Below are positions 10,073 through 20,831 of a stretch of 64,000 bases of DNA, in pieces. Under the pieces are notes generated by a model that was not told the origin of the DNA, did not search any database, and was given only the letters and a program-made list of their open reading frames with translations. The stretch's first letter is position 1, and the number at the start of each line of letters is the position of its first letter. Origin of the DNA: Immersiella caudata (taxonomy: Eukaryota; Ascomycota; Sordariomycetes; Sordariales; Lasiosphaeriaceae); the NCBI GenBank assembly GCA_030512335.1, contig JAULSU010000004.1, positions 3,224,001-3,288,000 of the forward strand, in the 5' to 3' direction. The translations under genes and the position numbers were made by a program.

Positions 10073-11457
10073 AGTTCCGTCCACAACTCGTCCAGAGCGA
10101 TTGATTCGGGCGCCGACGATGCGCGACTTCAAATAGAAGAGCGGTGGAACCGCTTGGGTGCGATGGCAGACTGGCGAGAGGTGTAGTGGATGGACACGGT
10201 ACAGAGCACTTGTCCCAGAAGGGAATCAAGGAGGGGCGCTGCCTCTCTTTGCGCGGCGACTGTAACGTGCGATTTCCGACAGGCTCGAACGTGCCTTCGG
10301 TTTCCTGTCGCTCGGGTCCCACAACGGTGCGACCGTTGAGGTTTTGGACGCTCTCGACGGTGGGTGATGAGGTCTGATGGTCTTAGAGGCCGTAAACCCG
10401 ATCAGTGGAGCGCCATGAATCGTGAGACCGCGAGGAGAGCAGACTGCGGTGCACGGTGCGAGAGGTGCGCTAGGGGTTCTAGGACATCTGTCGCGGGAAG
10501 CAAAAGTGCCCGGCAAGAGCTCACAAAGAGGGAAAAAGGGCTGGGAAAATAATGGTCAGAACCTTCCCGTAGAGGAATAGAAGCCACTTCACGCGAAGTG
10601 GATGATCAAAACGTGGACAAGCAATGACGACTGGCTTTGGGATCAATGGGAAACCATGAGCCTTGTCATCAGTGAGTATGGATGTTCGGTTTGGATGGCA
10701 GCGGCAAGCAATTGTGGGGACGAGAGAGCCGGGGCCAGGGTGCCAGCGATGTGGCTGCAGCTGGTGTCAGGCAGTGACGACCTGCCTCCGCCCCACCTGG
10801 CCGGCTGGCCTGCTCGCCTCCACCGCCATGGACGGCTGAGAGTCGCTTGTGATGCCTCCGCACAACTATTACGTGCGTCAAAGAAAATAGAGACGATAAG
10901 ACTCTCCCCATCAGCCCATAGGCCCCAAGCATGGAGCGACATGATGGTGGCGACATATCTTGCTATCGGCTCCATGGCTTGCCCACTCAGAGCACCTTCT
11001 TGTTCCGGGGGGTCGAGGCAGAGGGGTGCACTGACCATTCAGTGCATCGAGCCGTCTCCCGACCATGCAGCGCTCTCACAGCTGTTCAAAATTGATTGGG
11101 TCACCGGTGCAGCGGCGGAGGGTGGATGATGGAGGTGCCACAATGCTGCCGAGACGCAATATGAGGTCCTTCGGCGGACCGGCGAGACTGGGCGCCGACT
11201 CGCTTGGATCCCGGTTCAGCCTTGCCTGCCGAGACACCGAAAATGTCGGCCTTGAAACCGGCCAAGACCCGGAGATCGGCAGCGGTTCATGAACATCTTC
11301 TTTTCCCTTTGTTTTGGTCCCAGCAGAAGTACAAGCTGCATCACCGAATAGCCTAGAAGTGAAGCCCCCAAAACGCCGATCCCGCTTCATCAAAATGACA
11401 ACCGTCCCAACCAAGGGTATCTAGCCTCGCGCTGCCCCAGCACCCACACCCACTAAT
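10073..11457. other. Intergenic between gid4 and mago
   Basis: About 1.3 kb upstream of gid4 and downstream of mago, both on the minus strand. A 175-codon plus-strand ORF (10602-11129) is present, but it has no recognisable domain and no support. The region is treated as gid4 promoter plus the mago 3' UTR. Confidence 0.45.
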
Positions 11458-12210
11458 TTAGATGGGCTTGATCTTAAAGTGCAAGGCGATGAGGCTGAAC
11501 ACAAGCGCCTTGAGGTCCTGCACAAGATAATAGAAAACCCTCAAGCCTTCTGGATCTGCGGACTCCGTCACGTCGTTGATCGAGCCGATCTTGGCTGTCT
11601 TTGCAGGTCGTCAGGTCTGGTGCACAAAGCGAAACGCCACCTCAAGCTTACCTCAAACGAAATATGCTCATTCCCAAGTCGAATCTCCAGCTCTTGCTTG
11701 CCGTCCTTGTTTTTCTGCGGCCACTTCCCATCGTCTTCCCTGTTCCTGTCTTAGCACCAACACATGTTACGCAGAGCATGCACAGCGTACTTTAGGATTT
11801 CGCTGGATTTGATGATGCGTTTGATTTCGTCGATTACCAGAGAGCTGACACACACTGCAATGACGGTCAGCTGGAACAGTACTCTAAGCGCTTCACCGCG
11901 CCAGTTTCGACACAACATACTCTCTTTCCTGATCAAGCTGTCGTTGCGGTAGTTGGAGTTATTCGCATAGCGCGCGGTGGCACTGCGCCCGTCGCCGACA
12001 ACACGGAAATCGAACTCTGGGGCAAACGGCCGAGATTAGTGAGCGCCAAAGGCAAGATGGCATGGGCATAGGGAAACCCACCAAGGAATTCATGGCCAAA
12101 GCGACCCGAGTGCCCCGAACTAGCAGCGTGTTAGTCTGGCACCCCGGCTGACACAGGAGGCGCGATACATACTAGTAGCGCAGATAGAACTGCTCGTTGT
12201 TGGCGGTCAT
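11458..12210 (-). CDS. mago: Mago nashi, exon-junction-complex core protein (six exons)
   Basis: Mago pairs with Y14 (RBM8A) to lock eIF4A3 onto spliced mRNA. I assembled six exons: 12210-12173, 12119-12082, 12016-11921, 11854-11791, 11739-11652 and 11598-11458. Total is 465 nt, 154 aa (animal Mago is about 146 aa). The joined protein reads MTANNEQFYLRYYSGHSGRF at its start, then FLEFDFRVVGDG, YANNSNYRNDSLIRKE, IDEIKRIIKSSEILKEDDGK, ELEIRLGNEHISFETAKIGS and DPEGLRVFYYLVQDLK, ending HFKIKPI. It is collinear with the family from end to end. The five introns are 51-66 bp with GTATGT, GTGGGT, GTATGT, GTACGC and GTAAGC donors. Without splicing, no frame exceeds about 60 residues. EJC components are absent from budding yeast, so this fits a filamentous fungus. 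Confidence 0.93.
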
Positions 12211-12724
12211 GGCTGGCGTTGTGAGCTCTGTTGCAAAGCTGTCGCGAAATTCTTGGGACGGAGCGCGGCAAGTTGGAGGCTCTCCAACAAACATGGCGTC
12301 GTGCGAACAGGGGCAATGGCGGGGCATAACCCCACCGTGCCGGTCGGAGTGGCACGTGACAGGCAGCTTTTGCCAGCTGGCGCGGGAGCGGTGGGCAAGG
12401 CCAGAATGCCACATCTCCCTGCACGGCCCCGTCTTTCGATATTGTGGTGGTTGACCATCGTCAAGGTGTCTTTCTCACCGCGCAGGTGATGCCCACAGCT
12501 CTCCCCACGTCGCCAGCGCCCCCAACCCTCTCCCACCTGCGAGGAGCCGCTTAATTGGAACTCGCCGATCGAGCCCTCCAACTCGCATCAAGGGCACCAA
12601 GTCGTCTCGGACAGCCCCTGTAAGAAGCGGCATCGCGAGCTCGAGGCAATCCACCCCTCAGTGCTAACTCGGACTTCCCACACCCACCACCACAGGCCGC
12701 ATCTACCGCCGCCAGCCGCCTGTC
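12211..12724. promoter_or_regulatory. Divergent promoter mago / sec26
   Basis: 514 bp between the two divergent start codons; both promoters and 5' UTRs should lie here. No specific element was recognised. Confidence 0.45.
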
Positions 12725-15714
12725 ATGTCGTTCCTAGAAAATTCGTGGAGTTTGGTGAAGGACAGTGCCGCCGATGGCACCCCGACCATGTCGGAGCTGC
12801 GCACGCAGCTCGAAAAGGGTACCGACGAGAGCAAGCTCGAGACCATGCGGCGCATCCTCACCATCATGCTCAACGGCGACCCCATGCCTCAATTGTTGAT
12901 GCACATCATTCGCTTCGTTATGCCCTCTAAGTCGAAGCCCCTCAAGAAGCTTCTTTACTTCTACTACGAGATCTGCCCCAAGCTGGACGCACAAGGGAAG
13001 CTGAAGCAGGAGTTTATTCTCGTATGGTAAGGGGGATCTATCCGCCCCGAAAAGCGGCCATACGCTAATCGTCCGCTCAGTAACGGTATTCGTAACGACC
13101 TGCAACACCCGAACGAGTATATCCGCGGTAACACGCTGCGCTTCCTGTGCAAGCTGCGGGAGGCCGAGCTCTTAGAGCCCCTCCTATCCTCCGCCCGCTC
13201 CTGCCTCGAACATCGCCATGCCTACGTACGGAAGAATGCCGTATTTGCGGTGGCCTCAATCTACCAACACTCTCAACACTTGATCCCAGATGCTCCCGAG
13301 CTCATTGCGACGTTCCTCGAGGGCGAGAACGATCCTACTTGCAAGAGAAACGGCTTCGCTGCCTTGTCAAGCATCAGTCACGACAAGGCCCTCGCATATT
13401 TAAGCACCGTCTTCGATGGTATTCCAAACGCGGAAGAACTTCTCCAATTAGTTGAGCTTGAGTTCATTCGTAAGGATGCCGTCCAGAACTCACAGCACAA
13501 GGCCCGGTACCTCCGTCTTATCTTTGACCTTCTCGAGGCCAATACATCAACCGTGGTCTATGAGGCGGCCTCCTCCCTGACAGCGCTGACCAACAACCCT
13601 GTCGCCGTGAAGGCTGCGGCTAGCAAGTTCATCGAGCTTGCCATCAAGGAGGCCGACAACAACGTCAAACTTATTGTGTTGGAGCGTGTAAATCAGCTTC
13701 GCCACAAGAACGAGGGTATCCTGGACGACCTGGTCATGGAGATCTTGCGAGTTCTCTCTAGCCCCGATATCGACGTGCGCAAGAAGGCTTTGGAGATCGC
13801 CCTGGAGATGGTGTCCAGCAAGAATGTGGAAGAGGTTGTTCTTCTTCTCAAGAAGGAGCTCTCCAAGACGGTTGACCAGGAGTTCGAGAAGAACAGCGAG
13901 TATCGCCAGCTCCTCATCCACTCCATCCACCAATGCGCTGTTAAGTTCTCCGAGGTCGCGGCCAGCGTTGTTGAGCTGCTTATGGATTTCATTGCCGATT
14001 TCAACAACACTTCAGCCGTCGATGTGATTAACTTTGTCAAGGAGGTTGTGGAGAAATTCCCCAACCTCCGCCCAGCGATCGTCAGGAGGCTTGTTGAGAC
14101 TCTCAATGAAGTCCGTGCTGGCAAGGTCTACCGCGGAATCCTCTGGATTGTGGGCGAGTACTCTCTTGATGAGAGGGACATTCGCGAGGCATGGAAGAGG
14201 ATCCGTGCAAGCCTCGGCGAGATCCCCATTCTCGACTCGGAGCAGCGGCTCCTAGACAAGATGGGCTCAGAAGAGGAGGACAAGGAGCAGGAGCAGACCA
14301 ACGGACATAAGGCCGCACCAGCAGCCGGGTCCCGCAAAGTGCTCGCGGATGGAACGTATGCCACCGAGACCGCTTTGACAAGCCAGTCGGCAGCCGCTGC
14401 AAGACTTGAAGCCGTAAAGGCTTCCCAAAAGCCACCGTTAAGGCAGCTCATCCTGGATGGCGATTACTACCTTGCAACAGTTCTTTCCGCTACGCTTACA
14501 AAACTGGTCATGCGCCACTCCGAGATCTCCTCCGACGCTGCTCGCACGAACGCTTTGAAGGCTGAGGCTATGCTGATCATGATCTCCATTATCCGTGTTG
14601 GGCAATCCCAATTCGTCAAGGCTCCCATTGACGAGGACTCGGTCGACCGCATCATGAGCTGCGTCCGGTCGCTCGCCGAGTTCAGCGCTCACAAGCAGCT
14701 CGAGACTGTGTACCTCGAGGACACGAGGAAGGCTTTCCGTGCCATGGTGCAAGTTGAGGAAAAGAAGCGCGCTGCGAAGGAGGCATACGAGAAGGCGAAG
14801 ACTGCCGTTCAGGTTGACGATGTTGTGTCTATCCGCCAGCTCTCCAAGAAGAATGCTGGTGACGGCGCCGATACGATTGAGCTCGACCTTGAGCGCGCCA
14901 CTGGTGGCGACAGCGGGGCAACGGAGGATCTGTCTGGCAAGCTCAGCCGCGTCGTTCAGCTCACCGGATTCTCGGACCCCGTCTATGTTGAGGCCTATGT
15001 TAAAGTACATCAGTTTGACATTGTCCTCGATGTGCTGCTGGTGAATCAGACCACCGAAACACTCCAGAACCTCTCGGTCGAATTCGCCACCCTTGGCGAC
15101 TTGAAAGTTGTTGAACGGCCAACAACGCAGAATATTGGGCCGCACGACTTCCACAACGTCCAATGCACAATCAAGGTTTCATCTACGGACACTGGTGTCA
15201 TCTTCGGAAACGTAGTTTACGAAGGCGCCCACTCTACCGATACTAATGTGGTTATCCTCAACGACCTGCACGTCGACATCATGGATTACATCCAGCCCGC
15301 CACGTGCACTGAGACGCAATTCCGCACCATGTGGACAGAATTCGAGTGGGAGAACAAGGTCAACATCAACAGCAAGGCCAAGAGCCTTCGCGACTTCCTC
15401 GACCAGCTGATGGCTTGTACCAACATGAGCTGTCTGACGCCAGAGGCCAGTCTCAAGGGAGACTGCCAGTTCCTGAGCGCGAACCTCTATGCCAGGAGTG
15501 TATTCGGTATGTTTCCACTGCTTCATGTTTCGTTTGCGAGATGAAATGCTGACTCGGTATTGTAGGAGAGGATGCCCTAGCAAACTTGAGTATCGAGAAG
15601 GAGGGTGAGGACGGGCCAATTACCGGCTTCGTAAGGATACGTAGCAGATCCCAGGGTCTGGCGCTGAGCTTGGGCTCGCTCAAGGGCCTCAACAAGATTG
15701 GATCAACAGCTTGA
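12725..15714 (+). CDS. sec26: Coatomer (COPI) beta subunit Sec26
   Basis: Beta-COP is part of the F-subcomplex of the COPI coat that forms Golgi-to-ER vesicles. Three exons (12725-13026, 13081-15506, 15566-15714) encode 958 aa, normal for the family (human 953). The N-terminal two-thirds is a HEAT/ARM solenoid typical of adaptin-like coats, with landmarks FYYEICPK, VCNGIRNDLQHPNEYIRGNT and RKNAVFAVASIY. The first join produces this last block exactly. A charged linker lies near residues 490-560, followed by the appendage domain (QLTGFSDPVYVEAYVKVHQF, DIVLDVLLVNQT). The last exon adds the C-terminal end (SQGLALSLGSLKGLNK). Intron donors are GTAAGG and GTATGT. Confidence 0.95.
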
Positions 15715-17044
15715 ACTTCTTGCTAGATAAAAATGCAGCAAAGAGTTCTTCTCGCCCTTCGGAAATGCTGGCGCTCGCCGAGTGCTCTCAACCCGAGCGC
15801 CCCCACGGCCAGCCAGCTGACCGAGGCAGCGTTGCCACGGTATTTTCTCAAGATGATCAAGCCACGGTATCGAGTTGTCGATGGTGAGACGGGCGGCTGG
15901 GTTTGGACGAGAGACCCGGGAGGTACGGGCCACGCAATAGGGAGCGGCCTACCGGTGAGTGAAAAGGATGATCATGTGGTAGGGTACGACAAAAAGGCAC
16001 CCAAAATCCCTTTAGACCAACGAATGTTACGGAAGGTGGCCTGGTTAGATGTTGAGGAATGGGAGAATCGGTTCATGTTACCTGATGGCGTAGCGTTGCA
16101 CACGGCCCGCCCCAGTCCCTGTGTCATGAGTCTATGCGTCCCACCATGGACACAACGAACCTTCATGGTCTGGGAGGGGGTCGTCCTCGTCTTCACTGCC
16201 CTTCAATGTGCCATTTTATGACAGGTCGGGTACTCTTGGAATTATCTGCGGCCGCTCTAAACACTTGGGGTGCAAGATTCAAGCCTCCTACGGGTCAAGG
16301 CCCATACCCATTTCGTCAGCTACAAACCGAAGAGCAACACAACGTGTCCTCCGTATCCCATGCCTTGACTCCGTTCGATTGGCAAAACAGCCCACCACCC
16401 CTAAGTAAGACTGGAACTGAAGAAAACATGCCTCCCCCAGAACTCCACAGCCAGAGAACTAGCTCAGATGAGTGGACTAAACGTTCCCATATCGCCACCG
16501 TGATGTATTTAGAGAAGCGCACATGGCTATTAAGAAGAGAGTAGGAACAGGGTATTGTGGATGATATGAAACCGTCGTTATCAGGCCGTAAATTCGTCGT
16601 AAGTCTTCCTTCCAGTGCGGAAAAAGAACATGAGTGTGTAGCGGAAAGTCGGATAGCAGCAAAGTCTCAGCAACCGAAAAAGCTGCCGGTGGCCCAGGAT
16701 GGTGGGAGATTTAGGTTGGAAGGGATGGACTGGTTGTGAAGCATCATTGAGTGATGGCGGCGGGTTCGCAGTTGCCAGAGAGTGTCCATGCTGTGGAAAG
16801 AAGACAGTGGTCGTTGGGCCATCGGTGTGGTGGACCGAGCCCGATAACTGCCGCCGCTGAATAGTATGGCAGACCAGCGAACATCAGCCAACCCACGCAA
16901 TGATCCGGTAGGGGTTTCGAGCTGTCTAATCCGAGAGCCACTGATCAGGCCGATGCCGTCCGAGTCACTCCCACAGCAAGTCGTTCCGTCGAGCGGTGGC
17001 TGGGTCAAGCGCTGAAATGCAAGTGTGTCTGATGAGCAACGTTC
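15715..17044. other. Convergent 3' region sec26 / UBTD gene
   Basis: About 1.3 kb between converging stops. A 162-codon plus-strand ORF (15733-16221) starts directly behind the sec26 stop but shows no domain I recognise and probably lies in the 3' UTR. Confidence 0.4.
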
Positions 17045-18288
17045 CTACCGATTGAACACCAAGGCGTTAACAACATGTCCCTGTTTCCAGCCTTGCTCTG
17101 ACAGCGATGACCCTTCCTTGAGGATTTTGCCCATGTAGGCAATGCGTATCTTCTTGCTTGAGGGAAGCTGGGAAACCATCAGTATTGTTTTGATCCACCC
17201 GCGAGGAGCAGCAGTATCGAGAGTAACGGCTTGATCGAGGAAGGGTATGAAACTCACCTGCGCATCCTCTGCAACCCGCATTGCAATAGTCCGGATGTTG
17301 TCTTGCTTGCCCACAGAGACGTTCACATCCTTGGACCCATCACTCAGCCTCGCACGGACGGTGATCAGGTCCCGAATGTCGACGACAGCTTTACCCTTCT
17401 CCTCTCGCCGACGTTCGGCCTCATCGTCGCCGTCGCCATCCTCTCTTTCGGTGGTCTCATCTCCCACGTTGAGGTCCGTCTTATCATCCTCCAGCCCCGC
17501 ATCATTGGTCGAGTCTGGTCGTTTCGAGACATTCAATGGGTCGGATACAATGTGCTCCGGCAGCGAGTAGTAATTTCCAAGTGCGTCATATGCGCCTTGT
17601 GCCAGGTCTCCGGTCGGGAGCGTGATATCCGCCGCATCAAGGATGGACTGGGCGGTGGCGAGCGCAACGGCTGGGTCTTCCTCGCTGGGTCCTTCGGCGC
17701 CGCTCTCACGCTGGAGCCGTCCCTCCCGCGCAGCCTCATCCGCAGTCCACAGGACCTCAAGTGCGACGTGAATGGTTTGCCAAACCTCTTGCCGTCCGGT
17801 TACCCTCGTGTCAAAGAAGTCCGTCCTCTCCCGCCTCAGAGCAGCTTGCGTCCAAATCCGGTTCCGGCTGCTCCATTGGTGGCGACGTAGCGGCTTGTTG
17901 ATGTGCTGGGAGAGCGGCTGGGCGTGTCTATGTCGGTGTTGCGACTCCGATACGGGAGACTGGAGCGCTTCGTCATTGCCGACCTGTGAGCTAGAGGTCA
18001 CCGTAGTTTGAGGAGGGGCATTAATCGCTCGAGCTGAGCCCGTAGCGCCGGCACCTCCTGTGTAGGGAGAGCTAGGCCCCGCGGTTCGCGATATGCAGCA
18101 ACCCTAAGCAAGGTGGGAAGCGGTCAGCCTCAGCCATCATACGGTCTCTCAGGAAACGAAGAGGGGGCATGTCCCTAGCCGTGGTGTCGAGCTAACCCAG
18201 CGATGAGCCAAAAATTGAGGGACAATCGAAACGGTTGTCATCGCATCGGCCAGCGCAGCAAATGCTGGAAGTGTGGGATACATACCAT
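17045..18288 (-). CDS. UBTD-family ubiquitin-like domain protein with MGCC N-terminus
   Basis: Two-domain protein of the UBTD1/UBTD2 (DC-UbP) family, thought to link E2 enzymes and deubiquitinases. After splicing it is 353 aa. Residues about 70-193 form the helical UBTD domain (NKPLRRHQWSSRNRIW, QEVWQTIHVALEVLWTADEA, YSLPEHIVSDPLN). A very acidic linker follows, then a C-terminal ubiquitin-like fold from about 242 (DLITVRARLSDGSKDVNV, GWIKTILMVSQLPSSKKIRI). No ATG opens the long exon in frame before the family start. Instead an AG acceptor (18104-18105) precedes GGT TGC TGC, and 182 bp upstream an ATG is directly followed by GTATGT. Joining 18288-18286 to 18103-17045 gives MGCCIS, a textbook N-myristoylation/palmitoylation start that suggests membrane attachment. 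Family call firm; ATG-only first exon inferred. Confidence 0.85.
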
Positions 18289-19204
18289 CTCGTCTCGGCG
18301 CTCGGCAACCGGAGACAGAGGTTGCCCCGTTGTTTCTCGATGCCGCAGCCTGTTGGCAGCTCGATCCAACCGCTTGGACAACTAGTTCATGACGGCAGTC
18401 GAGCCATCCACCTCTGCGACGAGCTCAAATTCGGTGGGCGTGGCGGCTACAGTTCGGCTGCTGCGAGAATCAATGTCGCTGCCGCCACCACAGACTGGTA
18501 AGGTGAGGTGAAAGTGCGGAGAACTGCAGGCTTTCGCTGCAGCTGAGGCCGTTGAGCTGGTTGACGACTTGCGACAGGTCAGAAGCACCTTCCGCCACGG
18601 CAGGCAAATGGGTGGTGTCAATGGCACAAAACGCCCCACCAGTGAGCTCAACTTTGGCGAGCAGGTCTCCACTGGATTGGCCGAGCTTGGCTGCTTTCGG
18701 GGGCCTGTCCTGGTCGTCCTTATCAGCCAAGGTAAGATCTCACGTTGGTTGAGGAATCTCAAGATGAAGCGAAGGACGAAAACGTGGTTCCTCAACCAAG
18801 CCAAAGAATTTGGGTTAATCAAAATGGGAATGATTTCGAGAGAAAGGTTAGGGTTGAGATCGGTTGCTTGCCCACGGTCCGTGGAAGTATCAGTCTTTTA
18901 GATGACGTGGTTTCGGCAGCACCACCATGAACAGCGAAGGTCACCCATCAGTCAGTCACCTTGCTTCGTGTCTGAGCCGATTCCGTTCAAAGCCCCTGCG
19001 CGCATGAATTCCTGGTTAAGGTTTATATTGCCATGATATCCTGCAGATCACTTCTACTCCCCTTGGAGGTATCTCATGAGAGACGAACGCTCCCTTCCGA
19101 TCGCCAATATTTTGCAGACAGCAATGCTTGCCAAGTCGGCTATCATGCAACGTCTCAAGCTCCAACTGAACCCATTCCCTCCTCCCTTTCACGCTTCCAG
19201 CCGC
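18289..19204. other. Intergenic, with an unresolved minus-strand open frame
   Basis: This holds the UBTD promoter and the 3' region of the methyltransferase gene. A minus-strand frame around 18730-18470 reads ADKDDQDRPPKAAKLGQSSG, then VELTGGAFCAIDTTHLPAVA and SDLSQVVNQLNGL. It looks protein-like but has no ATG, and I could not splice it to a convincing start or end. A second frame in the same span ends TEFELVAEVDGSTAVMN at 18382. It may be a small intron-containing gene; I do not recognise the family. Confidence 0.3.
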
Positions 19205-20301
19205 TCACCAAAGCCATCCTCTGCAATTCTCGCTACCGCACAGACATGGTGTCATACCCTTCATCTTTGCTGGGTCGTGCGCATCGTTGTCGAGATCCTC
19301 TGCCCCATCGACATAGTCGAAGGTCAACTCCTCGTTTGGCGGGATATCCCGAATTGCAAACAGCGCCAAATCATGAATATGCTTATCCGCATGATCCCCC
19401 ACCCTCGCAAAGATGCGCATATTCGGATCGCAGCTGTGATTGATGAACCTTGTTGGCCCGCTCATGAACTCCCCATCCACCTCCATCGGCGCCCCTTTGA
19501 GTAGCGGATCGATCGACTTCGGATCCGAAAACTTATCCAGCGCAAACAAGTACACATCCTTTCTCTGTGCCCGCGACGACGCCTTCCTCCTCCTATCCGC
19601 CTCCGCGTTCGTGATTATCTCACCCAGGTACCGATCCACAAACTGCCCCTTGCGCAGCGGCACCGGACATCTCACCCCCCACCCACGATCCTTCGTCCGG
19701 AAGATCTGCAGCGGCACCGTTCGCCCGCGCTCCACCACCCGGTTCGGACAGTCCGGACTGCAGCTGCACCCGTCGTGGCACTCGTAGATGGCATCCCGGC
19801 TGTGCTCCAGAATCCTAGTTCGTAGCAACCCCGCCTTGGCCCCCCGCGAGTGATACGCAAACCGCTTGCGTCGTGGTTTGTTCACAGCGCCATCGTCGAG
19901 CTCCTCGTCACTGCCGGCCGCCATCTCATCAAGACATTGGCAACTGCTATACATGCACTCTTCATCGTCTTCGCAGTCGCAGCCGACGCGGAAGGCGGAG
20001 TCGGCGACAGGGACGCCGTCGCCTATCACCGAGTGGTCGATGAATCGAAAATCTGGGTTCAGCACCTCGCCATCGATTCTGTTTACGATAGATATCGGGA
20101 GCTTCTCGTGGGTGGCGAACGACCGGATTTGGCACCAGTGACAGCCATCTTGTTCGTCAGGGTCGGCCTGAGGAGGTCAATGTCAGTATGAGAGAACATC
20201 AAAGAGTGTGAGGGTTGCGAACTAGGGCTCCGTCAAAGACGCGGAATACTTACATCCGAACTACCGTGGTTATAAAAGTGTTTCTTCGTTTCTGCCTCCA
20301 T
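19205..20301 (-). CDS. dim-5: Histone H3 lysine-9 methyltransferase, DIM-5/Clr4 (SUV39) type
   Basis: Trimethylates H3K9, the mark that directs heterochromatin and, in Neurospora, DNA methylation. Two exons (20301-20254, 20167-19205) give 336 aa, close to Neurospora DIM-5. The 86-bp intron join produces HFYNHGSSDADPDEQDGCHW, which matches the DIM-5 N-terminus in pattern. The order is: N-terminal CHWCQIRSF, pre-SET zinc cysteines (CDCEDDEECMYSSCQC and CHDGCSCSPDCPN), SET core (RGWGVRCPV, VDRYLGEIIT, RFINHSCDPN, ELTFDYV) and post-SET CLCGSENCRG with a terminal W. All catalytic motifs (NHSC, the DY pair, post-SET Cys) are intact. It has no chromodomain, as in DIM-5. An open frame extends 68 codons upstream, to 20505, but the DIM-5-like start at 20301 is preferred. 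Confidence 0.95.
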
Positions 20302-20831
20302 CTCTTGCTTGTTGAAGGTGTTTTTGCTGGAGCTTTTACGAAGTTTGGTTGAGAATTGGTATTGCCCTGTGAGTGAGCGGACGCGTTGAGTGAAGGCAAT
20401 CACGGCTTGCAGGGATCTGAATTGCTGTGGGGAACTGCGGGGGACAAGGCCCTGTGGCACTCGCGTATCTCTTGGCGCAGCTGCCCTGAATTTGACGTCA
20501 ACCACTGATTCCAGCTGACTTGGATCCTAGAGACTCAGAAGGATCCATGGATGGGGACTGATTAGTAAAGCTAGGGGAGTGGAAAGAGCGAAGTTATATT
20601 CGAAGGCTCTCCCTTTCTTTCGTTTTCATAAGGCAGCAGGTCACACTGCTGTCAGCAACTCCCAAGAACAGGATGGGGAAGCGCGGCACAAACCTCTTTC
20701 AACATAAAATCCGCTTCCCGAAATTCTCGAAATTCTCTGGATTTTCTCGCTTCTATATGTCCCAGTCCCGCGGTTTCGTCACGCAGCAAGCTGAACCCGG
20801 ATCACCCCCGCAGTCACCTTCAGGCGAAAAC
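20302..20831. other. Upstream region of the methyltransferase gene
   Basis: About 530 bp between the dim-5 start and the 3' end of the transporter relic. It includes an in-frame, basic 68-codon extension upstream of the dim-5 ATG, probably 5' UTR. No other gene supported. Confidence 0.45.

Noticed and set aside
10602..11129. 175-codon ORF between gid4 and mago
   Set aside because: Composition is irregular with no motif; overlapping frames of similar length exist on the other strand.
15733..16221. 162-codon ORF directly behind sec26
   Set aside because: No recognisable domain and located where the sec26 3' UTR must be; no intron or start context supports a gene.
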